A stretch of DNA of 64,000 nt from an uncultured Alphaproteobacteria bacterium (GTDB taxonomy: Bacteria; Pseudomonadota; Alphaproteobacteria; Rhodobacterales; Rhodobacteraceae): assembly GCA_902586885.1 (NCBI GenBank), contig CACIJG010000010.1, positions 1-64,000 on the forward strand, given 5' to 3'. The position numbers and the translations under genes were made by a program. Below, piece after piece: positions 38,347-48,729 of this stretch; position 1 is the first letter of the stretch, and each line of letters opens with the position of its first letter. The notes beneath the pieces are model-generated. The model had not been told where the DNA came from. It made no database searches and saw nothing but the letters and a program-made list of their open reading frames with translations.

Positions 38347-39060
38347 TTATGCTTTTAATTGATTATGCTTTCTTTTCATCAACTCCTTTGCCGTTTCAAC
38401 AGCGACCGCGGCATCACGACAATAAGCATCAGCACCAATAGACTTGCTAAACTCTTCATTGAGAGGCGCTCCACCTACCAAAACCAAATATTTATCTCTC
38501 AAACCCTTTTCATTTAACGTATCTATTACAACTTTCATGTACGGCATCGTAGTGGTTAGCAATGCAGACATTCCCAAAAAATCTGCATTTTCTTCTTCAA
38601 GGGCTTGCATATAGTTTTCAACGGGATTATTAATTCCTAAGTCTCTTACCTCAAAGCCAGCACCTTCCATCATCATAATTACTAAATTTTTTCCAATATC
38701 GTGAATATCGCCCTTGACTGTACCAATTACTAGCTTACCTAATCTCGGCGCTCCGGTTTCCGCAAGTAAAGGCTTTAAAATGCTCATACCTGCTTTCATG
38801 GCATTAGCAGCAAGTAGCACTTCTGGAACAAACAGAATACCATCTCTGAAGTCTTCACCTACAATCCTCATACCCTCTACAAGCGCTTTTGTAAGAACAT
38901 CGTATGGTTGCCAACCTCTTTCAAGAAGAATATTTACACCCTCAACTATTTCCTCTTTAAGCCCATCATAAAGGTCATCATGCATTTGGGGAACAAGTTC
39001 ATCGTCATCCAGTTCACTTAAAACAATTTCTACTTCATCATCTTCCATCGAACGAATCAC
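38347..39060 (-). CDS. Cobalamin (corrinoid)-binding protein of methyltransferase type
   Basis: 237 aa; GTVKGDIHDIGKNLV B12-binding motif, GMSALLTTT, VGGAP. Confidence 0.92.
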   Translation of the reverse strand: MIRSMEDDEVEIVLSELDDDELVPQMHDDLYDGLKEEIVEGVNILLERGWQPYDVLTKALVEGMRIVGEDFRDGILFVPEVLLAANAMKAGMSILKPLLAETGAPRLGKLVIGTVKGDIHDIGKNLVIMMMEGAGFEVRDLGINNPVENYMQALEEENADFLGMSALLTTTMPYMKVVIDTLNEKGLRDKYLVLVGGAPLNEEFSKSIGADAYCRDAAVAVETAKELMKRKHNQLKA

Positions 39061-39078
39061 ATAACTAATGAAATTTGG

Positions 39079-39501
39079 CTAATTATTTACGAAATTTCTT
39101 ATGCGTTCAATCATAGATTTCAAACCATTTGATCTTTGTAAAGACAAGTGATTTTTTAACCCTAAATCTGCAAGTTCCTGGTCAGGATTAATTGTCTTAA
39201 TTTGTTGTTCATCTTCTCCATTATAAAGACTCAAAAGTATTGCTATTAAACCTTTCACAATCAGAGCATCAGAGTCTCCTTGAATAAAGAAGTATTTTTC
39301 TTTTCCTGACCCTTTCCACTCCATATTCAACCAAACTTGACTAGCACAACCATCTACTTTATAAGCGTCAATTTTTTTGTCTGAAGACAACTCAACACTT
39401 TTTCCAAGATCAATGATATAAGCGTATCTATCTTCCCAATTGTCAAAAAGCTCTAAATCTTCTTTTATTTCCTTGAATAAAGGGCTATTTCCCATAGTCA
39501 T
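39079..39501 (-). CDS. sufE: SufE-family Fe-S biogenesis protein
   Basis: 140 aa; VDGCASQVWL motif, DSDALIVKGLIAILLSLYNG. Confidence 0.92.
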   Translation of the reverse strand: MTMGNSPLFKEIKEDLELFDNWEDRYAYIIDLGKSVELSSDKKIDAYKVDGCASQVWLNMEWKGSGKEKYFFIQGDSDALIVKGLIAILLSLYNGEDEQQIKTINPDQELADLGLKNHLSLQRSNGLKSMIERIRNFVNN

Positions 39502-39512
39502 TTCCTAATTTT

Positions 39513-40664
39513 TTATTTGATACAAAGGCCATTCTTATCAAAAGATAGTGAAATTTCTCCATTTTTCAATCTTAAGGCATCTTTACCAAAAACCTCAAAT
39601 CTCCATCCTTCAACTGCTCTAACTTTTGGCTCTTTATGACGAGCAATCATCTCGAGATCTTTTGCACTTGCGATTAATTTTACTGCTACATTGTGGGCAG
39701 AAGATTTTAGCTTCAAAAGCAATCTAAGTAAATCAATTAAGGCTTCTTGTTCAGCTGATAGAGGTATATTATGGGGTTCATTTAGAGGTTCTAGAAAAAT
39801 ATTTTCAGTGTTTTTTAGTGCTTCCATAATACCATTCGCAATCCATCCTGTTTTTGTTGATTTCGAAAGAAGCCTTGAATTATTAAGATCTTGAATTTTT
39901 TTTGGTTTGCTAGAGGCAAGTCTTAAAATTTCATCATCTTTAATTATATGCCCACGTGGAATATCTCTATTTTGAGCTTCTTTTTCTCTGAAGATTGCCA
40001 AAGCTTTTACTGTTTTCACAAAATCTGGATCTTTACGTTTTAACCGTATTTTTTTCCAAGCCTGATCAGGTTCAACCAAGTAAGTTTTCGGATCTTTTAG
40101 TATATCCAATTCTTCTTTCAACCAAGAAACCCTATTGCCTTCAATTATTTGGTAATTAAGAAATTCATAAATTTTTCTTAAATGAGTAACATCGGATAAT
40201 GCATAGTTTATTTGACTTGGACTTAAAGGCCTTACAGCCCAATCGGTAAACCGACTAGATTTATCTAGATGCTTGTTTAATATTTTATTTACCAAAGTCT
40301 CATACGCTACCTGATCACCAAAGCCACATACCATTGCAGCAATTTGTGTATCAAACAAAGGGTCCGGTAATACCCCAGCGGTTGTTAAGAATATCTCTAA
40401 ATCTTGTCTAGCAGCATGGAATACTTTAATAACAGATTTTTTTTGCAAAAGGTCATAAAAAGGATCCAAGATCAAATTACTTTCAAACGGATCAATGATG
40501 GTGGAGTCGGTCTTCCCGTTTCCTGGGAAAGCCACCTGTATTAAGCATAGCTTTGCGTAGTATGATTTATCTCGGATAAATTCAGTATCTATGGTCACAT
40601 ATGAGTATTTTTCTGCTTCTAAGCAAAAACTCTTTAATTCTTCAGTTGTTTTTATTAAAGACAA
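39513..40664 (-). CDS. rnd: Ribonuclease D
   Basis: 383 aa; VTIDTEFIRDKSYY, VFHAARQDLEIF, YALSDVTHL; HRDC region. Confidence 0.93.
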   Translation of the reverse strand: MSLIKTTEELKSFCLEAEKYSYVTIDTEFIRDKSYYAKLCLIQVAFPGNGKTDSTIIDPFESNLILDPFYDLLQKKSVIKVFHAARQDLEIFLTTAGVLPDPLFDTQIAAMVCGFGDQVAYETLVNKILNKHLDKSSRFTDWAVRPLSPSQINYALSDVTHLRKIYEFLNYQIIEGNRVSWLKEELDILKDPKTYLVEPDQAWKKIRLKRKDPDFVKTVKALAIFREKEAQNRDIPRGHIIKDDEILRLASSKPKKIQDLNNSRLLSKSTKTGWIANGIMEALKNTENIFLEPLNEPHNIPLSAEQEALIDLLRLLLKLKSSAHNVAVKLIASAKDLEMIARHKEPKVRAVEGWRFEVFGKDALRLKNGEISLSFDKNGLCIK

Positions 40665-40677
40665 CTAATCAGCATTT

Positions 40678-41313
40678 CTATAAGTTAAGCTCAGCGCTAT
40701 CCCGCTTCGAGATTTCTGAATACCAAAATTTTAGTGCCCCAAGCTCATTTGGGATAGGCTCTTTTATAGCTCTGGTAAAATCAACTGCAACAAATGCCCA
40801 AATATCTGCAGCTGTAAACCGATCAATACACATAAAAGATTTTTCGCTCAAGTGATTTTCTAAAACATTAAAATACGATTTTACTCTTGCTCTACCTCTC
40901 TCAGCCAACTCTGGAATCTGTTCGAAATTGTCTGGACCAGTTATAGCTCTGTTCTCCATTGCTTTTGATGAATTCCTAAGGCAATCAGCAATAGCCGAGA
41001 ATAGATTGCTTTCTATATCATTAATCGAATTAATTATAATCCCTTTTTCTTCAGCTGTTTTACCAAGTAGATTTATCTCTTCAAAAACTTCCTCAAGATA
41101 AATACATATAGAAAGACTATGAAATAAAATATTTCCTTCTCTTGTCACGAAGGTAGGGACAGTATTTCTTGGATTTATATCAGAAAACCACTTTTCCATT
41201 TGCTCAGATTTTCTCAAATCCAAGTTAATTGTTTCAATTTTTAATTTTTTTTCATTTATAAACATACGCACTCTTCGGGGACTGGGTGCAGTAAGACAGT
41301 CGTAAAATTTCAT
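40678..41313 (-). CDS. Glutathione S-transferase family protein
   Basis: 211 aa; SPRRVRMFINEKKL, N-terminal thioredoxin fold and C-terminal helical domain. Confidence 0.85.
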   Translation of the reverse strand: MKFYDCLTAPSPRRVRMFINEKKLKIETINLDLRKSEQMEKWFSDINPRNTVPTFVTREGNILFHSLSICIYLEEVFEEINLLGKTAEEKGIIINSINDIESNLFSAIADCLRNSSKAMENRAITGPDNFEQIPELAERGRARVKSYFNVLENHLSEKSFMCIDRFTAADIWAFVAVDFTRAIKEPIPNELGALKFWYSEISKRDSAELNL

Positions 41314-41399
41314 CTTGTTCTTCCATTATAATAATTCAGCATTGGCTTTAATAAAACCTAGTATATAATTTATTTAACAATTTGTCTTAATTTGTTGAA

Positions 41400-42863
41400 A
41401 TGGAGTTATTCAAGATGAAGGATTACTGGCAGAATTATATTGATGGCGAATTTATTGATGGAGGATCAGGAAAAATTCAAGTAGATGATCCTGGGACTGG
41501 AAGAAGGTTGGCAGACCAAGCTCTTGCTAGTGAAAAAGATGTCGATAGAGCTGTTGAAGCCGCAAAAAGAGTGCATAAGAGTTGCTTTCTTACTGATATG
41601 AGACCCGTTGAAAGAGCAAGAATGGTTAAAAAAATTGGTACGTATTTATTAGAAAAAATAGATGAAATAGCCCCTATTTTATCAAGGGAAGCTGGTAAAA
41701 CTCTATTTGAAGCAAAGTTAGAAGTTACAAACGCAGCTAGGTATTTCGAATATTATGGCAATCAAGCAGAAACGCTCGAGGGAAGATCAATACCACTGGG
41801 GTCAACATATTATGATTTTACCACATATGAGCCATATGGAATTTCGGCTCAAGTAATTCCTTGGAACTTTCCAATGGAGATGACAGCCCGATCATTGTCA
41901 ACAGGATTAACCACGGGCAATACATGTGTGATTAAAACCCCTGAATTAACACCTTTGACTCAATATTATTATGCTGAAGCCGTCGAATTTGCTGGGTTTC
42001 CGCCTGGAACTGTAAATATTTTATGTGGGATTGGGAATCAAGCAGGTGAATACCTCTGTTCTCACCCAGGTGTAAGGCAAATAGCTTTTACTGGATCAGT
42101 TAAAACTGGATCTGCAATCGCGACAGCTGCTGCAAAAAATATAGTTCCTACTGTACTGGAATTAGGCGGAAAATCGGCAGGGATTGTTTGTGAAGATGCT
42201 TCCTTGCCTAACCTAAGGGAGAATATTAGAAAAGGAATTTTCTTTAATGCAGGTCAGGTATGCTCTGCAATGTCTAGATTAGTTGTACACGAAAAAATCT
42301 ATGAAGATGTAGTTGAGCTTTCCCAGGATATTGCTAAGAAAATGTCAGTTGGTCCAGGTATAGAGAGAACTGAATTTGCACACAACATGGGTGCTATGAT
42401 CTCTCTTAAACAGAGAGATAGAGCAGTCTCTATCTGTAATCAAGCTCAAGAGCAAGGTGCTAAGGCAGTTGTAGGAGGAAGACCTCTCAACAATGAGGGT
42501 TTTTTTCTGGAACCTACCGTCTTTTCTGATGTAGAACAGTCAATGGAGATAGCCCATACAGAAATTTTTGGGCCAGTACTTTCAATTCTCAAATATAAAA
42601 CGGAAAAAGAGGCTGTAGATATAGCAAATGGAACAGAATACGGGCTAGTTGGAGGTGTTTTTACCCAAGATCTAGATAAAGCAATGTTTTGCTCTCAAAA
42701 GATCAAGGCAGGGCAAATATTTGTTAATGAATGGTTTGCAGGAGGTGTAGAGACTCCTTTTGGTGGCTATGGAAAGTCTGGCTATGGACGTGAAAAAGGG
42801 AGAGAAGCTCTTTTAAATTATGTTCAAACAAAAAATATAGCCATAAAATTAGGTCATAATTGA
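41400..42863 (+). CDS. Aldehyde dehydrogenase family protein
   Basis: 487 aa; VIPWNFPMEM, FTGSVKTG, LELGGKSAGIV, FNAGQVCSA. Confidence 0.94.
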   Translation: MELFKMKDYWQNYIDGEFIDGGSGKIQVDDPGTGRRLADQALASEKDVDRAVEAAKRVHKSCFLTDMRPVERARMVKKIGTYLLEKIDEIAPILSREAGKTLFEAKLEVTNAARYFEYYGNQAETLEGRSIPLGSTYYDFTTYEPYGISAQVIPWNFPMEMTARSLSTGLTTGNTCVIKTPELTPLTQYYYAEAVEFAGFPPGTVNILCGIGNQAGEYLCSHPGVRQIAFTGSVKTGSAIATAAAKNIVPTVLELGGKSAGIVCEDASLPNLRENIRKGIFFNAGQVCSAMSRLVVHEKIYEDVVELSQDIAKKMSVGPGIERTEFAHNMGAMISLKQRDRAVSICNQAQEQGAKAVVGGRPLNNEGFFLEPTVFSDVEQSMEIAHTEIFGPVLSILKYKTEKEAVDIANGTEYGLVGGVFTQDLDKAMFCSQKIKAGQIFVNEWFAGGVETPFGGYGKSGYGREKGREALLNYVQTKNIAIKLGHN

Positions 42864-43391
42864 TTGAACAACAGCCAGCAAGAAATAACTCCTAACAAAC
42901 TAGACTGGATCCCACTGCCAAATATAAATCAACGGATATTATGTGTATCCCGCTGCCCAGGGATAACAGACTCGAATGAAAAAGAAAAAAAAATTTCTGA
43001 GGATTTGAGAAATTTAAAAAAAAATTCTGTTCAAGTAATTGTCTCTTTATTGCCATCAAAAGAGCTTGAACAGCTCGGTTTAAACAGTCTTTTTAGTTTA
43101 ATAGAGAAGTACGGTTTTGAGCATATTCATTTTCCTTTAAAAGATAGATCAATACCTAACAACAAAACAGATTTTGAAAAAATTGTATTATACTTGGTAA
43201 AAAAAATTCTAGCGGGTAAAGTTATACATATACATTGTAATGCTGGACTTGGAAGGTCGGGACTATTAGCCGCCCTTATTTGTAAAAGTATGAGCGTTTC
43301 GTTTGATCCAATTGAATATGTTCGAAAGTTTCGTGAAGGGTCCATCGAGACAAAAGAGCAAGAGGAAATGATAAAAAGTCTATTCAACTAA
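42864..43391 (+). CDS. Dual-specificity/tyrosine-like protein phosphatase
   Basis: 175 aa, TTG start; HCNAGLGRSG (HCxxGxxR) active site. Confidence 0.82.
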   Translation: MNNSQQEITPNKLDWIPLPNINQRILCVSRCPGITDSNEKEKKISEDLRNLKKNSVQVIVSLLPSKELEQLGLNSLFSLIEKYGFEHIHFPLKDRSIPNNKTDFEKIVLYLVKKILAGKVIHIHCNAGLGRSGLLAALICKSMSVSFDPIEYVRKFREGSIETKEQEEMIKSLFN

Positions 43392-43461
43392 CAATTAAAT
43401 ACGTGTTAAACTACTTTTTTAATATTTTGTTAGTTATCAATAATTTTATAAAGGAAAAAAT

Positions 43462-43884
43462 ATGGGAGATACTCAAGTAGTTATGGAGGGCCTACTCAAT
43501 GGCTTACCTTTTCTATTAAGCCATTTTTTTATATCGATACTGTTATTAGTTTTTGGAACAGTGATTTATATTTTCATAACTCCAATGAAGGAGATAAAAT
43601 TAATTAAAGATGGTAATATCGCAGCTTCTTTAAGTTTTTCCGGCGCGTTAATTGGCATTGCTCTACCGTTATCAAGCTCTTTGAGAGCGAGTAATTCAAT
43701 CTCTGAAATAATGATATGGGGACTAACCGCTATTTTGATACAGATTTTTTGCTTTAAAATAGTTGATATTTTAATCAAGGATCTACCTAAGCGCATTGAG
43801 AAAGGGGAGATATCGTCTTCTATATTGTTATTTTCAATAAAATTAGGGGTCGCTCTTTTAAATAGCGCTGCTATAGCAGGCTAA
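43462..43884 (+). CDS. DUF350 family membrane protein
   Basis: 140 aa; four TM; DGNIAASLSFSGALIGIALPL. Confidence 0.85.
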   Translation: MGDTQVVMEGLLNGLPFLLSHFFISILLLVFGTVIYIFITPMKEIKLIKDGNIAASLSFSGALIGIALPLSSSLRASNSISEIMIWGLTAILIQIFCFKIVDILIKDLPKRIEKGEISSSILLFSIKLGVALLNSAAIAG

Positions 43885-43885
43885 T

Positions 43886-44755
43886 ATGAGGAATTTAAGT
43901 AACGGCTTCTATTTAATAGTAGCAATTGTATCTGTATTGTGGTCTTTATTTTCAACCTTTGAAATAGATAAAAACCCAGATAACTCTGTTAGACCTGGAA
44001 AGACACTGACTGAAATTAGTACTTTAGAACTAAGTACGTCTATGCTTTCCAACTCAGAAAGTAGAAGGAAATTGCGTTCACTTCATAAATTTACGATCAA
44101 ATCAGACAGTAAGATAAGAAAACGAGGAGGAACTGGTACTGCTTTCTATATAGGAAATAATTTTTGGGTCACGGCAAGGCATGTAATTGATCAATGCCCT
44201 AAGGTTTTTATGGCTAAAAAAGGTAAAAGAGCCCTGATAGAAAAAATTTTTATACATCCTAACTCTGATTTGGCAATATTTGAACATCTTGCACAAAACG
44301 ACAGTCAGTTTTTCAATTTCAGGCAAGATGAGATAAAAGATGTTTTTTCTTCAGGTTTTCCGGGAGGAAGTCCTGGAGACATTGCTATCAAGTTTAGGGG
44401 TTACGCTGCATTAGAAAATAAAGAGTATAATATTTTTGAAAAAGGTCTGATTTTTACAATAACCAGGAGAGATCCTTATAATCTTCAGTCAATCGGTGGA
44501 TTGAGTGGAGGTCCTGCTTATTCGAAAAATAACCAATTAAAAGGAGTATTGGTTGCAGAAAATGTGCGCAGGTCTCTTGCAATAGTTGTTGATATGAGCT
44601 CTGTTAGATCTTTGTTATCCAGTGTAGATGGTAACATGTCTAGTGTATCTAGCGTTCATTCTTTATCTTATAAAGTTGATGAAAATAATTTTGCGCTAAT
44701 TGGTAAGAAAATCAGAGACCAGGGTTCAATCAGACAGCTTTTTTGTGTTTTTTAA
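43886..44755 (+). CDS. Trypsin-like (S1-type) serine protease domain protein with N-terminal anchor
   Basis: 289 aa; GTAFYIGNNFWVTARHV, NSDLAIFEH, GGLSGGPAYS give His/Asp/Ser triad. Confidence 0.83.
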   Translation: MRNLSNGFYLIVAIVSVLWSLFSTFEIDKNPDNSVRPGKTLTEISTLELSTSMLSNSESRRKLRSLHKFTIKSDSKIRKRGGTGTAFYIGNNFWVTARHVIDQCPKVFMAKKGKRALIEKIFIHPNSDLAIFEHLAQNDSQFFNFRQDEIKDVFSSGFPGGSPGDIAIKFRGYAALENKEYNIFEKGLIFTITRRDPYNLQSIGGLSGGPAYSKNNQLKGVLVAENVRRSLAIVVDMSSVRSLLSSVDGNMSSVSSVHSLSYKVDENNFALIGKKIRDQGSIRQLFCVF

Positions 44756-44776
44756 TTAACTTTAGAGGAGAGAATT

Positions 44777-45541
44777 TTGAAAGAGGAAATTGTAAATATA
44801 AAATCTATAGAAACCAATAATATTGATACTTACGTTGTTTGCCCTGATGAAGAGGGTCCATTTCCTATAGTCTTATTGCTGATGGATGCTCCAGGAATTA
44901 GACAAGAACTTTACGATATGGCATCCCGAATAGCATCTAGCGGCTATTATGTTTTGCTACCAAATTTATATTATAGGACTTCAAAAAAGTTTAAGTGGAA
45001 CAAACCTAATCTTGATTTCATTCAGGGTCATACACCTGAGGAATCAAGAAATTTAATGTTTGAACATATGGATACTTTATCGAATAGCAGGGTTCTTCAA
45101 GATATAAAAGACATACTAATCTTTTGCGAAGAAGACAATAACGCAAGTAAAGGCCCTGTTGGAATAGTAGGGTATTGTATGAGTGGGCCTTTCGCCTTTT
45201 ATACTGCAGCCAAGCTTAACGAAAGAGTGCTAGCCGCTGCCTCAATTCATGGAGTAAAGTTAATGACAAGCGAAGCAGACTCCCCTCACCTATTTGCAAA
45301 TGAGATTAAAGGAGAACTTTACTTCGGTTGCGCTGAAAAGGATAGTTATGCTCCCTTAGAAATGATTAAAAAATTAGAAGACGTTATGTCTAAAACTAAC
45401 GTTAGACATCAAATTGAAGTATTCTCAGACACTGGACATGGTTTTGTTTTTCCAAACAGAGGGCTATTATACAGCAGAAAAGATGCTGAGACGCACTGGT
45501 ACCGCATATTGTCACTCTTTGATAGAAATTTAAAAACTTGA
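44777..45541 (+). CDS. Dienelactone hydrolase family protein
   Basis: 254 aa; GIVGYCMSGPFAF (nucleophile Cys), DTGHGFVFP. Confidence 0.87.
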   Translation: MKEEIVNIKSIETNNIDTYVVCPDEEGPFPIVLLLMDAPGIRQELYDMASRIASSGYYVLLPNLYYRTSKKFKWNKPNLDFIQGHTPEESRNLMFEHMDTLSNSRVLQDIKDILIFCEEDNNASKGPVGIVGYCMSGPFAFYTAAKLNERVLAAASIHGVKLMTSEADSPHLFANEIKGELYFGCAEKDSYAPLEMIKKLEDVMSKTNVRHQIEVFSDTGHGFVFPNRGLLYSRKDAETHWYRILSLFDRNLKT

Positions 45542-47322
45542 ACCTTATGTCGCTAGATCAAACACTTTTAATACTAATTTTTGTTTTTCTATTCGCTTTC
45601 CTTTTATGGGGTAAATTCAGATATGACCTAGTTGCTTTTACTTCTCTAGTTACAGGCGTTTTAGTTGGTGCAGTGCCATATGAAAACGCCTTCGATGGGT
45701 TTGGTCACCCAGCAACCATTATAGTTGCACTAGTTTTGATAGTATCAAAAGGCCTTATAAATTCAGGAGCTATTTATTTTATAGGTCAGAAAATTTCGCA
45801 ATTTGGAAAAAGCATCTGGAAGCACATTTCTGTGATTGGGCTTATTGGAGCCATTTTATCCGCTTTTATAAACAATGTAGCAGCCTTAGCATTACTAATG
45901 CCAATCGATATCAATAAAGCTAGAAATTCAAACTGGACACCAAAAGCGACATTAATGCCTTTATCATTTGCCACTATTTTAGGCGGTATGGCAACCCTAA
46001 TAGGTACGCCCCCAAACATAATTATTTCTGGAATACGGCATGAGTACTCCGGTGAGACTTTCAAAATGTTTGATTTCTTACCAGTTGGTGGAATAACTGC
46101 GCTTACAGGTTTGATTTTTATAAGTTTTATTGGCTGGAGACTGATACCAAAAAGCTCTTCCTCAGAGGATGCTGGTAAAGAATTAATCGAAATAGCGACT
46201 TATGTTTCTAATTTACTTGTTACTAAAAACTCCTCTGTTGTTAACAAAAAACTATTTGAAATTTATTCAGAAGCAGAAAAATTTGATGTAGCAATATTAG
46301 GAGTTGTTAGGAATGATATTAGAATAGATAAGGGATCCAAAAATATTGAATTACAGGAAAATGATCAGTTACTGATTGACGCTACCCCGGAAGAACTTGA
46401 TGAATTTAGATCTTTATTAAAATTAGATTTTCCATTTAATAAGAATAAAATTTTGGCAGAATCAGAAAATTTCATTCCTTGCGAAGTGGCTGTTACAGAA
46501 GAATCGAGATTGGTAGGCAGAACAGCGTCAAAAGTTGGCTTAGGATGGCGGAAAAGTACTATATTGCTAGGAATATCGAGGAAAGGACGTCCGATCAAGA
46601 GACAAACTAGAAAGACAGTAATTCGTGCTGGTGATATTCTTCTATTATTAATCCCCAAAGAGACTTACACAGACGTGATCAACTGGCTCAACTGCCTTCC
46701 TCTTGCAGACAGGGGATTAAATATTACAAATACAAATAAAATGAAAATCGCTTTATTAGTTTTCTTCTTTGGTTTGATATTAACAAGCATCGGAATTGTT
46801 AAACTACCGATTATTCTCGGTGTTGTAGTTATAATTTATTGTCTCTTAAAAATTATTCCAATTCGTCAAGTTTATAAAAGCGTTGAATGGCCCGTAATTG
46901 TACTTTTGGCCTCTATAATACCTCTTGGAGCTGCTTTGGAGACTAACGGTACTACTTCACTTATTGTTGATGCGTTAACGAACTTTTGCATTGGTCTTGA
47001 ACCATGGCTAATTATAAGTTTATTAATGATTTTAACAATGACTTTATCAGACATGCTAAACAATACAGCAACCACCATAGTAATCGCACCTATTGGAATA
47101 AAACTAGCCGAAAACTTACACATGAATCCAGATACTTTCCTTATGGCAATTGCCATAGCTGCATCATGCGCTTTTTTAACGCCCATAGGACATAAAAACA
47201 ATACCATTATTTTGGGGCCAGGAGGATATAGTTTTGCAGATTATTGGAGAGTTGGATTACCATTAGAATGCCTCATTTTAGTTGTTAGCGTTCCTACGCT
47301 ACTCTTTTTTTGGCCTCTTTAA
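45538..47322 (+). CDS. SLC13/CitT-type permease with central TrkA-C (RCK_C) domains
   Basis: 594 aa; NNVAALALLMP, LIGTPPNIIISG, two RCK_C-like segments. Confidence 0.9.
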   Translation: MNLMSLDQTLLILIFVFLFAFLLWGKFRYDLVAFTSLVTGVLVGAVPYENAFDGFGHPATIIVALVLIVSKGLINSGAIYFIGQKISQFGKSIWKHISVIGLIGAILSAFINNVAALALLMPIDINKARNSNWTPKATLMPLSFATILGGMATLIGTPPNIIISGIRHEYSGETFKMFDFLPVGGITALTGLIFISFIGWRLIPKSSSSEDAGKELIEIATYVSNLLVTKNSSVVNKKLFEIYSEAEKFDVAILGVVRNDIRIDKGSKNIELQENDQLLIDATPEELDEFRSLLKLDFPFNKNKILAESENFIPCEVAVTEESRLVGRTASKVGLGWRKSTILLGISRKGRPIKRQTRKTVIRAGDILLLLIPKETYTDVINWLNCLPLADRGLNITNTNKMKIALLVFFFGLILTSIGIVKLPIILGVVVIIYCLLKIIPIRQVYKSVEWPVIVLLASIIPLGAALETNGTTSLIVDALTNFCIGLEPWLIISLLMILTMTLSDMLNNTATTIVIAPIGIKLAENLHMNPDTFLMAIAIAASCAFLTPIGHKNNTIILGPGGYSFADYWRVGLPLECLILVVSVPTLLFFWPL

Positions 47323-48726
47323 TCAAAAAGAATAATCTACCTTTAGCTCTACTAAATCTTGTTTTCTGTATGGATACAATATCTGACTATTGCTATCACT
47401 GTCATAAGAGACCATTTTGCCACTAATGTTTAATTCATCACTAAAATCGTAGCTGGCTCCAACTGTTGAAAAAGACCCGTTATCACCCAAAAGCTTTGAA
47501 TGAGACGCAGAAATGGTTAAAAGATCATTTAATCTTCTCCAATCTATTCTAAATAAATAACCATTTTCTTGTTCTTTATTAGCTAACAAAGATGAATGAT
47601 TGTGAATATATGAGGACCCTAATTCCATTGAAAGAGCAATATTACTAATACCAGTATAATCAACTACCAAACCTAACTCAGTGTTATCATGCTTACTCCA
47701 GGGGGAAGTCAACGGATTAATATACGGAAATCTTTTGCCAGTTTTTTGAGCAAAATCAAATTTAAATACAAAATCAGATTTTGCCATGTTTCCACTTAAT
47801 CCAAAGTAAGAAATACGGTCTTGCTCAGTATTAAATGTAGTAGTTGCTCCAGAAATAGAAGTACTCTTTGTGGATAAACTTTTTCTATTATACTCACCAA
47901 GAGATAGAACCAATTCCATACCTCTAAAATAAATTTTGTTTCTTAATATTGTCTCTAATGAATTTAAGGGTCTTGATATATTAGATATAACTGTTGCTCC
48001 GCCAAATGGAGCTAAAGGATCAAACGCAGACCCTGCTTCTCCTAATTTATTTCTTCCTGCATCTACAACTAAAACAAATTCTTGATTTATAGGCCCAACA
48101 GAATAGTTGAAGAGAAAAGCGGGAACTTGTAGGCGTATATCGTCTAAATCTTGCAAGCCAACAGTTGATATATCTCTGGGATTTACCACATCCGTAGCCA
48201 CTAAAATATTTGATTCCCCACGTGCAATAATTTGGTTGCCAAATTTTAACCAAAGCCCACTATCAAATAAATAATCTAAATATAAATCTCTTAACTTAAA
48301 AGTTGCTGATGTAGGTTCATATTTATAGGTGGCGTTCTTGAAACCACCCCAGGCCCAAAAAATATCCCCAGAAAATTTAAAATTTACATTTTCAAAAATC
48401 TTAAATTTAGTTTGTAAATTAATATTACTATTAAAACTATCTAATCCAGTGGAGGTACGTAAAAAAGGAGATTCGGGTTTATCCAATCCATAAATTAATT
48501 TTTGGCTTATGGTAACTTTATTAGAAAATTCTGATTGTTCAGTTTCCTCGTTTTGAATGATTGGATTAATAGTTTCATTTTGCGCTAAATCAATTTCCGC
48601 CTCTATATCAGAAAAGTCATCGCCTCCAAAATCATCAAGAAAGTTTTCCTCTGACTGAGAAAATAATGGACTCAAAAAAAAGAGAAAAACTAAAACAAAA
48701 CTAATAGAGAAAAACTTAAAACCCAC
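47323..48726 (-). CDS. Outer-membrane beta-barrel protein (DUF1302-like)
   Basis: 467 aa; signal peptide, alternating beta pattern, terminal ...ELKVDYSF. Confidence 0.78.
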   Translation of the reverse strand: MGFKFFSISFVLVFLFFLSPLFSQSEENFLDDFGGDDFSDIEAEIDLAQNETINPIIQNEETEQSEFSNKVTISQKLIYGLDKPESPFLRTSTGLDSFNSNINLQTKFKIFENVNFKFSGDIFWAWGGFKNATYKYEPTSATFKLRDLYLDYLFDSGLWLKFGNQIIARGESNILVATDVVNPRDISTVGLQDLDDIRLQVPAFLFNYSVGPINQEFVLVVDAGRNKLGEAGSAFDPLAPFGGATVISNISRPLNSLETILRNKIYFRGMELVLSLGEYNRKSLSTKSTSISGATTTFNTEQDRISYFGLSGNMAKSDFVFKFDFAQKTGKRFPYINPLTSPWSKHDNTELGLVVDYTGISNIALSMELGSSYIHNHSSLLANKEQENGYLFRIDWRRLNDLLTISASHSKLLGDNGSFSTVGASYDFSDELNISGKMVSYDSDSNSQILYPYRKQDLVELKVDYSF

Positions 48727-48729
48727 TAA

